Positions 8,188 through 15,995 of a DNA stretch of 64,000 nt are shown piece after piece. The notes below the pieces were generated by a model. That model saw nothing but the letters and a program-made list of their open reading frames with translations, was not told where the DNA came from and searched no databases. This DNA is from RBG-16-64-43 sp035288225 (lineage in GTDB: Bacteria; Chloroflexota; Anaerolineae; Anaerolineales; RBG-16-64-43): NCBI GenBank assembly GCA_035288225.1, contig DATEAT010000007.1, positions 1 to 64,000 of the forward strand, in the 5' to 3' direction. The position numbers and the translations under genes were made by a program. The stretch's first letter is position 1. The number at the start of each line of letters is the position of its first letter.

Positions 8188-9060
8188 TTACTCGATGGCC
8201 TGAGAGTCGCCGCGGACAGTCAGCCGCCGCCGGCGGTCGGCCCAGCACATATACGACACCGTGACAAAGTAGGAGGCCGGCAGGCGGTGTTGGCTGGTCA
8301 TCTTGACCCCCAGCACCGTCGTCGCGCCGCCAAAACCCATCGGCCCCACGCCCAGCCGGTTGGCCTCCTGCGTCAGCTGGGCTTCCATGCGCGCCAGGTC
8401 CGGGTTGGGGTTGGTGTCGTCCAGTCGGCGCAACAGTTGTTGCTTGGAGCGGGCATACGAGGTGCCGCGGTCGCCGCCGATGGAGACGCCCAACACGCCC
8501 GGTGCGCATCCCAGTCCCTGAGCTTGGTGGACAGCATCCAACACCGCCCGGCGGACGCCTTGCAGGTCGCGGTCCGCCCCCAGGCGGTCATCGGGCAGCG
8601 AGTACTGCGCGCCCACGTTTTCGCACCCGCCGCCCTTGAGCAACAAATCGACCGTCAGGGTGTCGCCTTCGACCTCTTCGAAGTGCAGGCTGGGAAAGGC
8701 TTCGTCGCCCAGGTTGTTGCCGCTGTTTTTTCCACTCAGGCTGTCGACCGCGTTCGGCCGCAGGTAGGCGTCTTCCGTGGCGCGGGCGATCGCCGCACGC
8801 ATTTGCTCACGCAGGGCGCGGCTGCTCCATCCGGCGGGGTAGCGCACAAAGAAGATCGGGGTGCCCGTATCCTGGCAAATGGGCGAAATCTTCTCACGCG
8901 CCAGTTCAACGTTCTGCAAAATGCTCTCGAGGGCGCCGCGAGCCGCCGAACCGGGTGCCTCACGATCGCGTGCCTCGGTAAGCGCGCGGCGCACGTCGGC
9001 CGGAAGGTCGGTGGACGTGCGCCGGATGAGTTCCACGAACTGCTCAGTCAGGTCCTGCAT
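8188..9060 (-). CDS. Class I fumarate hydratase, alpha (Fe-S) subunit
   Basis: 290 residues. It carries the three Cys expected to hold the catalytic 4Fe-4S cluster: CQDTGTPIFF, GGGCENVG and GCAPGVLG. GKNSGNNLGDEAFPS and GVGPMGFGGATTVLG are also family blocks. ATG 9060 is preferred over upstream in-frame starts because GGAGGGA sits 6-12 nt upstream and homologues begin at about this point. It is the first gene of a two- or three-gene unit (alpha, beta, DUF2085). It acts in the cytoplasm, in the TCA cycle or reductive branch. TtdA (tartrate dehydratase) is the alternative. Confidence 0.92.
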   Translation of the reverse strand: MQDLTEQFVELIRRTSTDLPADVRRALTEARDREAPGSAARGALESILQNVELAREKISPICQDTGTPIFFVRYPAGWSSRALREQMRAAIARATEDAYLRPNAVDSLSGKNSGNNLGDEAFPSLHFEEVEGDTLTVDLLLKGGGCENVGAQYSLPDDRLGADRDLQGVRRAVLDAVHQAQGLGCAPGVLGVSIGGDRGTSYARSKQQLLRRLDDTNPNPDLARMEAQLTQEANRLGVGPMGFGGATTVLGVKMTSQHRLPASYFVTVSYMCWADRRRRLTVRGDSQAIE

Positions 9061-9181
9061 GCTCTCCCTCCGCACGCGCACATGAAGGCGTGCCCAGATT
9101 GTGAGCAGGGACACTCTCCCGGGGGAGTGACAAACGACAGCGCCCAGCCAATGACCGACGTCCTGATTGTCGAGTTCGGCA

Positions 9182-10642
9182 CTAGGATGCCGGCACGCTC
9201 CAGTCCCCGCCAAGAATCAACTGCACGTCGATGCCTTGCTCGAGGCTGACCTGGCTGAGATTGTTGCCGGAAGCAATGCCCATAAGTTCCACCAGGAAGC
9301 GCACGGTGTAAGGCATGCCGCTGAAATCGATCACCTGGGTGGAGGGGTAGTATCCGGCGGCATCGCCGACGGAAATGTTGGCATCGGGAAGCCCCATGCG
9401 CACCAGGTATTCCTTCGTGGCGCCGGCCAGCCCCGGTATGCCGGAGCCATTGAGGATTTCGATCTTCGCGCCCTCTTTGGGTGCCAACTCGGCCGGATTG
9501 GCCACCGGGGTCAGCGGCCCCGGCGAGCCGGCGGAGGTGAAGATGTCATCCCGCAGCGCGCGCACCTTCTCCAAGTTGGGGATGAGCACGTCCAGGTCGT
9601 CGATTCGTTGCATCGACTGCAACTGGTCCGGCCCGATCGTGCCGGAGCGAATGTTGTCGCGCGAGACATCCTTGGCCGACCAGCCCAGCGAGAGCATCTG
9701 GTCGATGGTCAGGTTGGTCCGGACACCGCCCATGGCCGTGTTCCACAGATTTGGCGCGCGCGCGATGAGCAGCGGCAAGGACTCCAGGCTGAGCAATTTG
9801 TCGCGAACCGCGTAGATCACTTCTTGCTGTCGGCGGGCGCGGTCGAAGTCGCCGCCCTCCGAGCTGCGCGCGCGTGCGTAAGCCAGCGCGGCCGAACCGT
9901 TGAGGTGGTGCCGGCCGCGATGCAGGCGAATGGTGTTACCCGGTCCGATCGGGTCGATGCGTAGCTCCTCTTCTGGGACGTCGACGTCGATGCCGCCGAT
10001 CTCATCGATGAACGTCATAAACGAGCCGAAGTCGATCACCGCGTAGTAATCGATCGGCACACCCAACAGAGTTTGCACTGTTTGCATCGCCAGTGCCGGC
10101 CCGCCTCCGGGAAGGCGGTAGGCTTCGGCATCGAAGTAGGCCTTGTTGATCTTGTCGTAGCCGAAGCCGGGGATTTCCACCCACAGATCGCGCGGGATCG
10201 AGAGCATACCGACGTTGAGCCCGACCGGATCGAAGCTGATGAGCATCATCGTATCGGTGCGCGGCGGGCCGTCGCTAGTCACCGTGTCGCGATAGTCGAG
10301 GCCCATGACCAACACCGTGACCCGTTCGACGCTGTTCCACGGTTTGGGGGTGGGCCCGGCCATCAGGCCCGGCGGCGGGGTAATCCCCGGCGCCGAACTC
10401 GTGCTCTGCGCCGAGGGAGAGAAAATGCCCGCCAGCCCGCCGCTGCCCGCGGCGACGATGTTGCGCACCAGCGTGAAGGCAAAATAGGTCGAGGCCGCCA
10501 GGGCCACCACGAAGGCTGCGCTCAGCCCCCACAATCCCCAGTTGACCGATTTCATTCTCTCGGTCGGGATCTTCGGCACGCGCGGCGGCCGGACCTTCGG
10601 CAGTTTTGGCTCACGTTGTTTCGGCGTTGGTAGATACGACAT
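9182..10642 (-). CDS. LCP family protein (LytR-CpsA-Psr) with C-terminal LytR_C domain
   Basis: 486 residues. A basic, Pro-rich cytoplasmic N-terminus is followed by one membrane segment near residues 35-65, a Ser/Pro linker, and an external LCP domain. LCP landmarks are PPRTDTMMLISFDP, SIPRDLWVEIPG, INKAYFDAEAY (the Arg/Asp phosphate site) and ALAYARARSSEGGDFDRARRQ (split here by the family's conserved RxR/DxxR pattern). A LytR_C domain follows (about residues 385-475: IEILNGSGIPGLA). LCP enzymes attach glycopolymers to the cell envelope. ATG 10642 is chosen; a TTG two codons upstream is possible. A TATAAT lies 57-62 nt upstream. Confidence 0.9.
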   Translation of the reverse strand: MSYLPTPKQREPKLPKVRPPRVPKIPTERMKSVNWGLWGLSAAFVVALAASTYFAFTLVRNIVAAGSGGLAGIFSPSAQSTSSAPGITPPPGLMAGPTPKPWNSVERVTVLVMGLDYRDTVTSDGPPRTDTMMLISFDPVGLNVGMLSIPRDLWVEIPGFGYDKINKAYFDAEAYRLPGGGPALAMQTVQTLLGVPIDYYAVIDFGSFMTFIDEIGGIDVDVPEEELRIDPIGPGNTIRLHRGRHHLNGSAALAYARARSSEGGDFDRARRQQEVIYAVRDKLLSLESLPLLIARAPNLWNTAMGGVRTNLTIDQMLSLGWSAKDVSRDNIRSGTIGPDQLQSMQRIDDLDVLIPNLEKVRALRDDIFTSAGSPGPLTPVANPAELAPKEGAKIEILNGSGIPGLAGATKEYLVRMGLPDANISVGDAAGYYPSTQVIDFSGMPYTVRFLVELMGIASGNNLSQVSLEQGIDVQLILGGDWSVPAS

Positions 10643-10698
10643 TCCCAAATCCCGTTGATCTCGTGCGGTTGTGCGTTCTGGTATGCTTCGGACGGTCG

Positions 10699-10704
10699 AT
10701 TATA
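10699..10704 (-). promoter_or_regulatory. -10 element (TATAAT) of the LCP gene
   Basis: A perfect TATAAT on the minus strand about 57 nt before the LCP start codon. No good -35 is visible at 16-18 nt; TTGGCC lies at 13 nt, which is too close. The neighbouring gene diverges on the plus strand. Confidence 0.5.
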
Positions 10705-10811
10705 ACACCCGCACTTTGGCCAACACTGCAGTGCGTGGCAAGACCGGGCACCACAGCGGAGGCAGCTGCACGTGCCTTCGTTCGGTTGGAGAGCAGGAGA
10801 GTATACCGACG

Positions 10812-11432
10812 GTGGTCTGGCCGCATCCGCTCGAGCCGTTGACCCTCGAAGGCCGGTTCATCCGGCTGCTCCCCTTGGCAGCAGCCCATGCTCAAGCGCT
10901 ATTCGACATTGGGCGCGATGAAGACATCTGGCGATTCATGCCTTACGGACGGATGGACTCACTGGCCGATATGGAAGCCTGGATGACCCTCTTGCTCGAG
11001 CACCGGGCCCGCGGCAGCGATTTGCCTTTCGTCGTCTTCCATCGTGGTCAGGCCAAGGTTGTGGGTGCCACCCGTTTCATGAACGCAGATGCGCCCAATC
11101 GGGCCGTCGAAATCGGCGGCACCTGGTACGCCGCAGGATATCGCGGAACGATCGTCAACCCTGAAGCCAAACTGCTCTTGCTGCAGCACGCGTTCGAGCA
11201 CTTGGCCTGCGTTCGCGTCCAATTCCGGACCGACCTGCGCAACCTGCGCTCGCAGCGCGCATTGGAGCGGCTGGGCGCCGTGCGCGAGGGCGTGTGGCGC
11301 GAACACATGTTGCTCCCCGACGGCCACCGCCGCAGTTCGGTCGTCTACAGTATTCTCGAAAAGGAATGGCCCGCCGTCAAGGCGGGCCTGATGCAACGCG
11401 TGGCCAAGGACGCGGCGAAGCCAGCTACTTGA
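10812..11432 (+). CDS. GNAT acetyltransferase (RimJ/RimL type)
   Basis: 206 residues. An acetyl-CoA-dependent N-acetyltransferase of the Acetyltransf_3 type. It begins LEGRFIRLLPL, followed by DEDIWRFMPYG, VGATRFMNADAPNRAVEIGGTW and the acetyl-CoA region ending in RNLRSQRALERLGAVREG. The GTG at 10812 is chosen because AGGAGA (10795-10800) precedes it and the conserved domain starts directly after; upstream codons run into the promoter region. The substrate is unknown; the family includes protein N-termini, small amines and antibiotics. Its 3' end overlaps a convergent small gene by 8 nt. Confidence 0.87.
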   Translation: MVWPHPLEPLTLEGRFIRLLPLAAAHAQALFDIGRDEDIWRFMPYGRMDSLADMEAWMTLLLEHRARGSDLPFVVFHRGQAKVVGATRFMNADAPNRAVEIGGTWYAAGYRGTIVNPEAKLLLLQHAFEHLACVRVQFRTDLRNLRSQRALERLGAVREGVWREHMLLPDGHRRSSVVYSILEKEWPAVKAGLMQRVAKDAAKPAT

Positions 11433-11568
11433 GAACGAAGGAGAGCACGATCATCACCACCACGAACGAACCGGCGATCAGCGCGATGCGCCGTAGGTCC
11501 TTCTTGATGTGTGAATAGTTCGGGTTAAAGGTTTCCGGGCGAGTCGGGCGCACCATCTTTCGGCTCAT
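11425..11568 (-). CDS. 47-residue single-pass membrane protein
   Basis: A small gene read directly from the sequence. Residues 1-25 are basic and polar (MSRKMVRPTRPETFNPNYSH, then IKKDLRR), and residues 26-46 form one hydrophobic helix (IALIAGSFVVVMIVLSFVL). AGGAGA lies 7-12 nt before the ATG at 11568, a good ribosome site. It overlaps the convergent acetyltransferase by 8 nt. The layout, with cytoplasmic N-terminus and membrane C-terminus, recalls small tail-anchored proteins seen beside surface genes in Chloroflexota; that resemblance is from memory. The function is unknown. Confidence 0.72.
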   Translation of the reverse strand: MSRKMVRPTRPETFNPNYSHIKKDLRRIALIAGSFVVVMIVLSFVLK

Positions 11569-11602
11569 ACACTGTCTCCTCGGACCGAATTATACCGCGG
11601 TC

Positions 11603-12472
11603 TCAGTTCCCCACGAGTTCGGCAGTCACCACGATGCGCTGAGAGTCAATCATGTACGGATAGCACGAGATGAGCGTCAGCGTCGCCCGCGGGCTGGCGG
11701 CCATCACCTCAACCTCCGTCGGCGTCACCAAGCGCCACCCCACCACGCGATAGGTGTACACCTGGCGGGACGTCGAAACGCGCACCTCGTCGCCGGGTGC
11801 CAACCTGTCCAAATCGCGGAACACCTCTCCATAAATGTCGTTGTGCCCGGAAAGCACCATGTTGCCCAGGCGCCCCGGATCGGCCGACCCAATGTGATGG
11901 GCGACACCTTGCTTGAGCTGCTCCCAGCCGTCGCCTTCCACCACCGGAATGGCCAGCTTGCCAATCGCCGGCACGTCCAACAGCAATGCCTGTTCCGGCC
12001 CGCTGGTGGGTACCGCTGGCGCCGGCATCGATTGCACGAGGGCGCGCAGATTGGCAGGAATCTCATCTTGGTTGGGTTGCGCGCCGCCGGGCGAATTGGG
12101 AGGGGTGTGTCCTGAGGGCAACACCACGGCTGAAATCAGCGGGGTGGGCGTTGTGCGCCCAAGGGCCGAAGAGACTTCGCGGTTGAGCCTGTCGAGCACC
12201 CCGGCCCCGTTGATCAGGACCAGCGCCAAGCCAATGGCTGCCCCGACCTCGACAAACAACAGCAGCCGGTCCAACACGCGCCGCGAACGGGAAGCCGGTG
12301 GGCTGGTATGCGTGGTCTGGCCTTCGTCCGCAGGCGAGGAGGGCAGCGGGTGAAGCGTGCGTCCAGTGCGGCGGAACTGCGCAAGCCGGTCGCGTCGCTC
12401 GGCCAGGCGTTTGGCCGCGAGCAGCCGTTCAAGTTCCCGGACCGAAAGATTCTTGGGATCTTTGGATGCCAT
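11603..12472 (-). CDS. Sortase family transpeptidase
   Basis: 289 residues. An N-terminal coiled/basic cytoplasmic stretch, one membrane segment near residues 75-95, a Pro-rich spacer and a C-terminal sortase domain. The catalytic triad is visible: His in VLSGHNDIYG, Cys in TLISCYPYM and Arg in DSQRIVV. The residue before the catalytic Cys is Ser rather than the usual Thr of TLxTC. Sortases join secreted proteins to the cell wall or to pilins. No substrate with a clear LPXTG signal is found in the window; the VIT/VWA protein at 49966 is a weak candidate. ATG 12472 is chosen; GTG 12490 is possible. Confidence 0.88.
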   Translation of the reverse strand: MASKDPKNLSVRELERLLAAKRLAERRDRLAQFRRTGRTLHPLPSSPADEGQTTHTSPPASRSRRVLDRLLLFVEVGAAIGLALVLINGAGVLDRLNREVSSALGRTTPTPLISAVVLPSGHTPPNSPGGAQPNQDEIPANLRALVQSMPAPAVPTSGPEQALLLDVPAIGKLAIPVVEGDGWEQLKQGVAHHIGSADPGRLGNMVLSGHNDIYGEVFRDLDRLAPGDEVRVSTSRQVYTYRVVGWRLVTPTEVEVMAASPRATLTLISCYPYMIDSQRIVVTAELVGN

Positions 12473-12594
12473 GCGTGTCCCGCTCTGCACACGATCGATG
12501 CGCAGAGTGCCTTAACCCCTGGGGTGCACAGATTGTGCCTGCGGTTTTTGGGCCGAATCCAGAAGTTTGTGCGTTGGGGCGCAGGTCCGCCCGG

Positions 12595-13281
12595 TCAATG
12601 GGCCGGCTTGGGCACTTCGTCCCGGCTCGGTGGAGCCAACCGAGCGCGCGCCTGCGCAACCGGGTGGTACGAGAGGCGGTGCAGCGGCGTCGGGCCCAGC
12701 CGCTCAAGTGCCCGACGGTGTTCAGGTGTGCCGTAGCCCTTGTTGCGAGCCAAACCAAACTCGGGGAAGTTCTCGTCGTACATCATCATCACTCGATCGC
12801 GCCACACCTTGGCCACCACCGAAGCGGCGGCCACCGAAAGCATGCGCGCATCGCCACGCGGCAGGGCCGTCTGCGGGAGCGGGCACTCGGGCAATCGCAG
12901 GTAGTCGATCAGCAGGTGATCGGGAGGCACGGCCAGCGCGTCGAGGGCCCGCTGCATTGCCAGGCGCGTCGCGCCCAGCGGCCCGAGGTCATCCACCTCC
13001 CCCGGCGCCGCGCTGCCCACGGCCCAGGCGAGGGCCACAGCCAGTATGGCCTCCGCCCAACGATCCCGGCCGGCGGGTGTCATGACTTTGGAATCACGAA
13101 CCCCGCGCAGCATGCGCGCCAGGTTATCACGCCCGGCCGGGAGCACCACGGCGGCCGCGACGAGCGGCCCGGCCCACGCACCTCGCCCCACCTCGTCCAG
13201 CCCGGCGACGTGCATGCAGCCGCGGCGCCACAGCCCGGCTTCATAGCGCAGACTGGGGCGGCGAGGGCCGTGAGGTGTCAT
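12595..13281 (-). CDS. rnhB: Ribonuclease HII
   Basis: 228 residues. It cleaves the RNA strand of RNA-DNA hybrids and removes misincorporated ribonucleotides. Conserved acidic residues are seen in AGLDEVGRGAWAGPLV (Asp-Glu), the DSK block (GVRDSKVMT) and HLLIDYLRLP (Asp), with the basic KVWRDRVM helix and NKGYGTPEH loop. The start is ATG 13281, giving a 41-nt overlap with the upstream glycosyltransferase gene; the internal Met at about 13215 is an alternative that would remove the overlap. Confidence 0.92.
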   Translation of the reverse strand: MTPHGPRRPSLRYEAGLWRRGCMHVAGLDEVGRGAWAGPLVAAAVVLPAGRDNLARMLRGVRDSKVMTPAGRDRWAEAILAVALAWAVGSAAPGEVDDLGPLGATRLAMQRALDALAVPPDHLLIDYLRLPECPLPQTALPRGDARMLSVAAASVVAKVWRDRVMMMYDENFPEFGLARNKGYGTPEHRRALERLGPTPLHRLSYHPVAQARARLAPPSRDEVPKPAH

Positions 13282-13996
13282 ACACACCGCGCATCCAGTT
13301 CACCCGGATGCGCACCAAGTCCGCCAACATGCGTAGCGAATCGGCCGCCACCTGCACCCGGCTTTCGGCCTGGTAGGTCCAGGGGATCGGCACATCGACG
13401 ACAGAGTATCCCAGCCGGCGGGCGAGGAAGAGATCCTCGACGTCGAAGGTCCATCCCTGGAGCACCTGGCGCGAGAAGACATCCTGCGCAGCCCGCGCGC
13501 GGTAGCACTTGAAGCCGCACTGCGTGTCTTCGAAACCGCGCAGCACGATCAGTTTGACGGCTTGGGCGAAGACCCGGCCCATCAGATGCCGGTAGGCCGG
13601 CTCGCCAAAGCGGCGCGCACCCTGGGCCTCGCGCGACCCGATGGCCACCTCCGCTTCGACCCGCGGCGGCAGAAAGCGGCCCACCTCTTCGATGGGCATC
13701 GACAGATCCGCATCGCACATGAAGCGGAATGCGCCGCGCGCCGCCAGCATGCCCGCGCGCACCGCGCCGCCCTTGCCGGCCCGCGGCACCGAAAGCAACC
13801 GCAGCTGGGCGAAGCCGGGTCGTGCGCGCTCGACCACAGCTCGCGTGCCGTCGCGGCTTCCGTTTTCCACAATGATGACTTCGAATGTATAGCCCTGGGT
13901 GGGAAGGAACTCTTGCAGGCGGCGCAGCGTGGAGGGCAAGCGGTGTTCTTCGTTGTGCGCCGGGATGACGACCGAGAGGAAAATCTCTTCCGCCAT
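13241..13996 (-). CDS. Family 2 glycosyltransferase (polyprenyl-phosphate glycosyltransferase type)
   Basis: 251 residues with a GT-A fold. Motifs are LSVVIPAHNEEHRLPSTL (nucleotide site), VENGSRDGT, the DXD-like CDADLSMPIEEV, and EDTQCGFKCYRARAA with GWTFDVEDLFLARRLGY. This pattern matches dolichol/undecaprenyl-phosphate glucosyl- or mannosyltransferases (ALG5/DPM1-like), which make lipid-linked sugars for the envelope. No membrane segment is evident, so it should act at the inner membrane face. It overlaps rnhB. Confidence 0.87.
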   Translation of the reverse strand: MAEEIFLSVVIPAHNEEHRLPSTLRRLQEFLPTQGYTFEVIIVENGSRDGTRAVVERARPGFAQLRLLSVPRAGKGGAVRAGMLAARGAFRFMCDADLSMPIEEVGRFLPPRVEAEVAIGSREAQGARRFGEPAYRHLMGRVFAQAVKLIVLRGFEDTQCGFKCYRARAAQDVFSRQVLQGWTFDVEDLFLARRLGYSVVDVPIPWTYQAESRVQVAADSLRMLADLVRIRVNWMRGVYDTSRPSPPQSAL

Positions 13997-14164
13997 GTCG
14001 GCCGGATTGTATCAGAAAGGCGGTCCACAATCGGCTATCGAGGCGAGGCGCCGACGAAGCGCGCGACGAGATGATGTCCCCAGTTCTCTGCCTGAGGATG
14101 AAGACGGAGATCATCGATCGAGGAGTGTCAATGCCGGGCGCGGGTGCCGCGGACGTGCAGGAAG

Positions 14165-15022
14165 TCAGCTGCCGACCAGCGAGTTGGTGACCACCACCAC
14201 GACCAGCGCACCCAAGACACACAGGTTGGCCAGCCCCAACAACACCAGCAGCACCGCCTGCTTGCGGGTCAGGCGTCGGCGGCGTTCGGCCGGGCCGGCC
14301 GGCGAGGCAGGCATCTCGCGGCTGTCGGGGTCCGCTGCGGCGACGAGTGCGGCGGGCACGGTCGGAGCAGAGGAGCGAGGCAGCACGGCCACCGCGGCCT
14401 GCACCGCTTCGGCCTCAATCGGTGCCTCGTCCTTCGGCCCGCCTAGCGCCCGTGTGATATCTTCGACGACGGCCGGCGAAAGGATCGGCCGCAATTGCAT
14501 CAGGCTGGTCGCAAAGTTCTCGACCCCGTCGGCCAGCACCACGCGCAGCGAGGTCTTGATGTTCTCGACGTAGGTCTCGGGCCGGGCCACGATGAGCACC
14601 GGCTCACCCTCGGGAAGGTTGATGCCTTTGCTGGTAACGAAGCGGCGCACGGCATCTTCAAACAGGCGCAGGCGCGAAGCCAGGTTGGGGTGCGAGGACT
14701 TGAACGTCCCGCTGCCCCCCAGCGACATCCACTGGCCGGCTTTGGCGCGGTAGGTTCCGCGCAACGAGGTTGTCATCATGACCCGCACGCCGATCGGGCC
14801 GATGAGGATGAGCGGCACCGGCTCATGGCTGGTCGGCATGGGGCAATTGCGCACGAGGACATAGTCGTCGCCGAAGACTTTCGCCAGGCGGCGCGTGATG
14901 TCCTCCTGGGCCTGCACCTCGGCTTGCCAGCCGAGGCCTTCCTTAAAGACGGCCTGCAAGCGAGTGGAGAAGGAAATCTGGCCGCCGGCATTGCGAAACG
15001 TCGACCGGTCGATAGTTCGCAT
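14165..15022 (-). CDS. Tail-anchored protein with NERD-like N-terminal region, function uncertain
   Basis: 285 residues. The N-terminal 170 residues are soluble, with LGWQAEVQAQEDITRRLAKVF, then NCPMPTSHEPVPLILIGPIG, then alternating beta and alpha elements (EGEPVLIVARPETY). This spacing resembles a nuclease-related (NERD) domain, but the catalytic Asp/Glu-x-Lys is not convincing. An Ala/Pro/Glu-rich linker follows, then RRRRLTRKQ and one C-terminal hydrophobic helix. It looks like a cytoplasmic domain anchored by its C-terminus. It lies next to lexA, whose terminator separates them. Confidence 0.65.
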   Translation of the reverse strand: MRTIDRSTFRNAGGQISFSTRLQAVFKEGLGWQAEVQAQEDITRRLAKVFGDDYVLVRNCPMPTSHEPVPLILIGPIGVRVMMTTSLRGTYRAKAGQWMSLGGSGTFKSSHPNLASRLRLFEDAVRRFVTSKGINLPEGEPVLIVARPETYVENIKTSLRVVLADGVENFATSLMQLRPILSPAVVEDITRALGGPKDEAPIEAEAVQAAVAVLPRSSAPTVPAALVAAADPDSREMPASPAGPAERRRRLTRKQAVLLVLLGLANLCVLGALVVVVVTNSLVGS

Positions 15023-15089
15023 GACAGCCTTCTGGTGGGCGGATCAACCGCGATTATACGTCCGCGCCATCAAACCCGCCAGAAACAAG

Positions 15090-15118
15090 AGGCCGCCCGC
15101 GCGCATCGCGGGCGGCCT
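15090..15118 (-). terminator. Intrinsic terminator of lexA
   Basis: A perfect 11-bp GC stem (GGCCGCCCGCG / CGCGGGCGGCC) with a 5-nt loop, extended by one A-T pair. On the minus strand it is followed by TCTTGTTTCT, a U-rich tail. It lies 24 nt after the lexA stop. Confidence 0.8.
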
Positions 15119-15141
15119 GGCGGTTTGTGCGATCGGGCAGG

Positions 15142-15795
15142 CTAGTGTTTGACGCCCCCGCGCTTCTCGAGCTGGCGGACAACCATGACCACTCGCCCGC
15201 GAATCTCCACCTGCTCCAGATTGTCGACGAATATCGGGTTCATCTGGGGGTTGGCCGGCTGCAGGCGCACCCGCCCGTCCTCGTAGAAGAAGTACTTGAG
15301 CGTCGTTTCGTCGCGGTCCTTCAACCACACGGCCACCATCTCGCCGTTGCGGGCCTGCTGCTGGGGTTTGAGGATGACGTAGTCCCCGTCGTGGACCATG
15401 GCGTCGATCATCGAATCGCCTCGCACGATCAGCGCGAACAAATCCCGGTCGCGCGGCAGCAGGTCGCGCGAGATGGCCAACGCTTCGTCGGCGCCAAACA
15501 GCGGCTCGGTCACGCCGGGGACGGGCATCGGCTCGCCGGCGGCAATGTAGCCCCATACGCGGATCGAGCGCAGTTGCGCCATATGCGGGCGAATGCCACG
15601 GGCCACCCGCGGATCCCGATCCAGAATGCCCTCGCGTTGCAGGCGATCCAGGTTATAGCGCACCACCGAGAGCGAGGGGATGCCGACCTGCTTCATGATC
15701 TCGCGGTACGAGGGGGCATACCCGTGCTCGGCGAAGTATTCCTCGATGTACTTCTTCATCTCGGCCTGGCGGGCCGTCAGATTGCCCTCGCCCAT
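15142..15795 (-). CDS. lexA: LexA SOS repressor
   Basis: 217 residues. A winged-helix DNA-binding domain (about residues 5-70: LTARQAEMKKYIEEYF, GYAPSYREIM, SLSVVRYNLDRLQREG) is joined to an S24 self-cleaving domain. The predicted cleavage bond is Ala86-Gly87, and the Ser-Lys dyad is Ser128 (RGDSMIDAM) and Lys167 (TTLKYFF). ATG 15795 is chosen because GAGGAGG lies 6-12 nt upstream and the HTH begins directly. A palindromic SOS box 135 nt upstream suggests autorepression. It is followed by a strong terminator, so it is monocistronic. Confidence 0.95.
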   Translation of the reverse strand: MGEGNLTARQAEMKKYIEEYFAEHGYAPSYREIMKQVGIPSLSVVRYNLDRLQREGILDRDPRVARGIRPHMAQLRSIRVWGYIAAGEPMPVPGVTEPLFGADEALAISRDLLPRDRDLFALIVRGDSMIDAMVHDGDYVILKPQQQARNGEMVAVWLKDRDETTLKYFFYEDGRVRLQPANPQMNPIFVDNLEQVEIRGRVVMVVRQLEKRGGVKH

Positions 15796-15929
15796 GGTGA
15801 CCTCCTCAGGCGCCTGGCCCCTCCACGTTCCTGGAGGCGGAACCGGACGCTTCGCGAACTGCCCCCCGCTTTCCACCCGGCTGGCAAGCGGCTGCAACCC
15901 GGATGTCGGCAGGTTTTCCACATGCTACA

Positions 15930-15943
15930 CGAACATCTGTTCT
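15930..15943 (-). promoter_or_regulatory. LexA operator (Gram-positive type SOS box)
   Basis: CGAACATCTGTTCT matches the Bacillus/Chloroflexota-type operator CGAAC-N4-GTTCG at 9 of 10 fixed positions (last G is T). It sits 135 bp upstream of the lexA start, in the only gap between lexA and the upstream lipoprotein gene, so it most likely controls lexA itself. Confidence 0.75.
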
Positions 15944-15995
15944 GTGTCAAGGGAGAAGTCGTTCGCCCGGCAAGAGGGCCGGATTCAGCACACGC

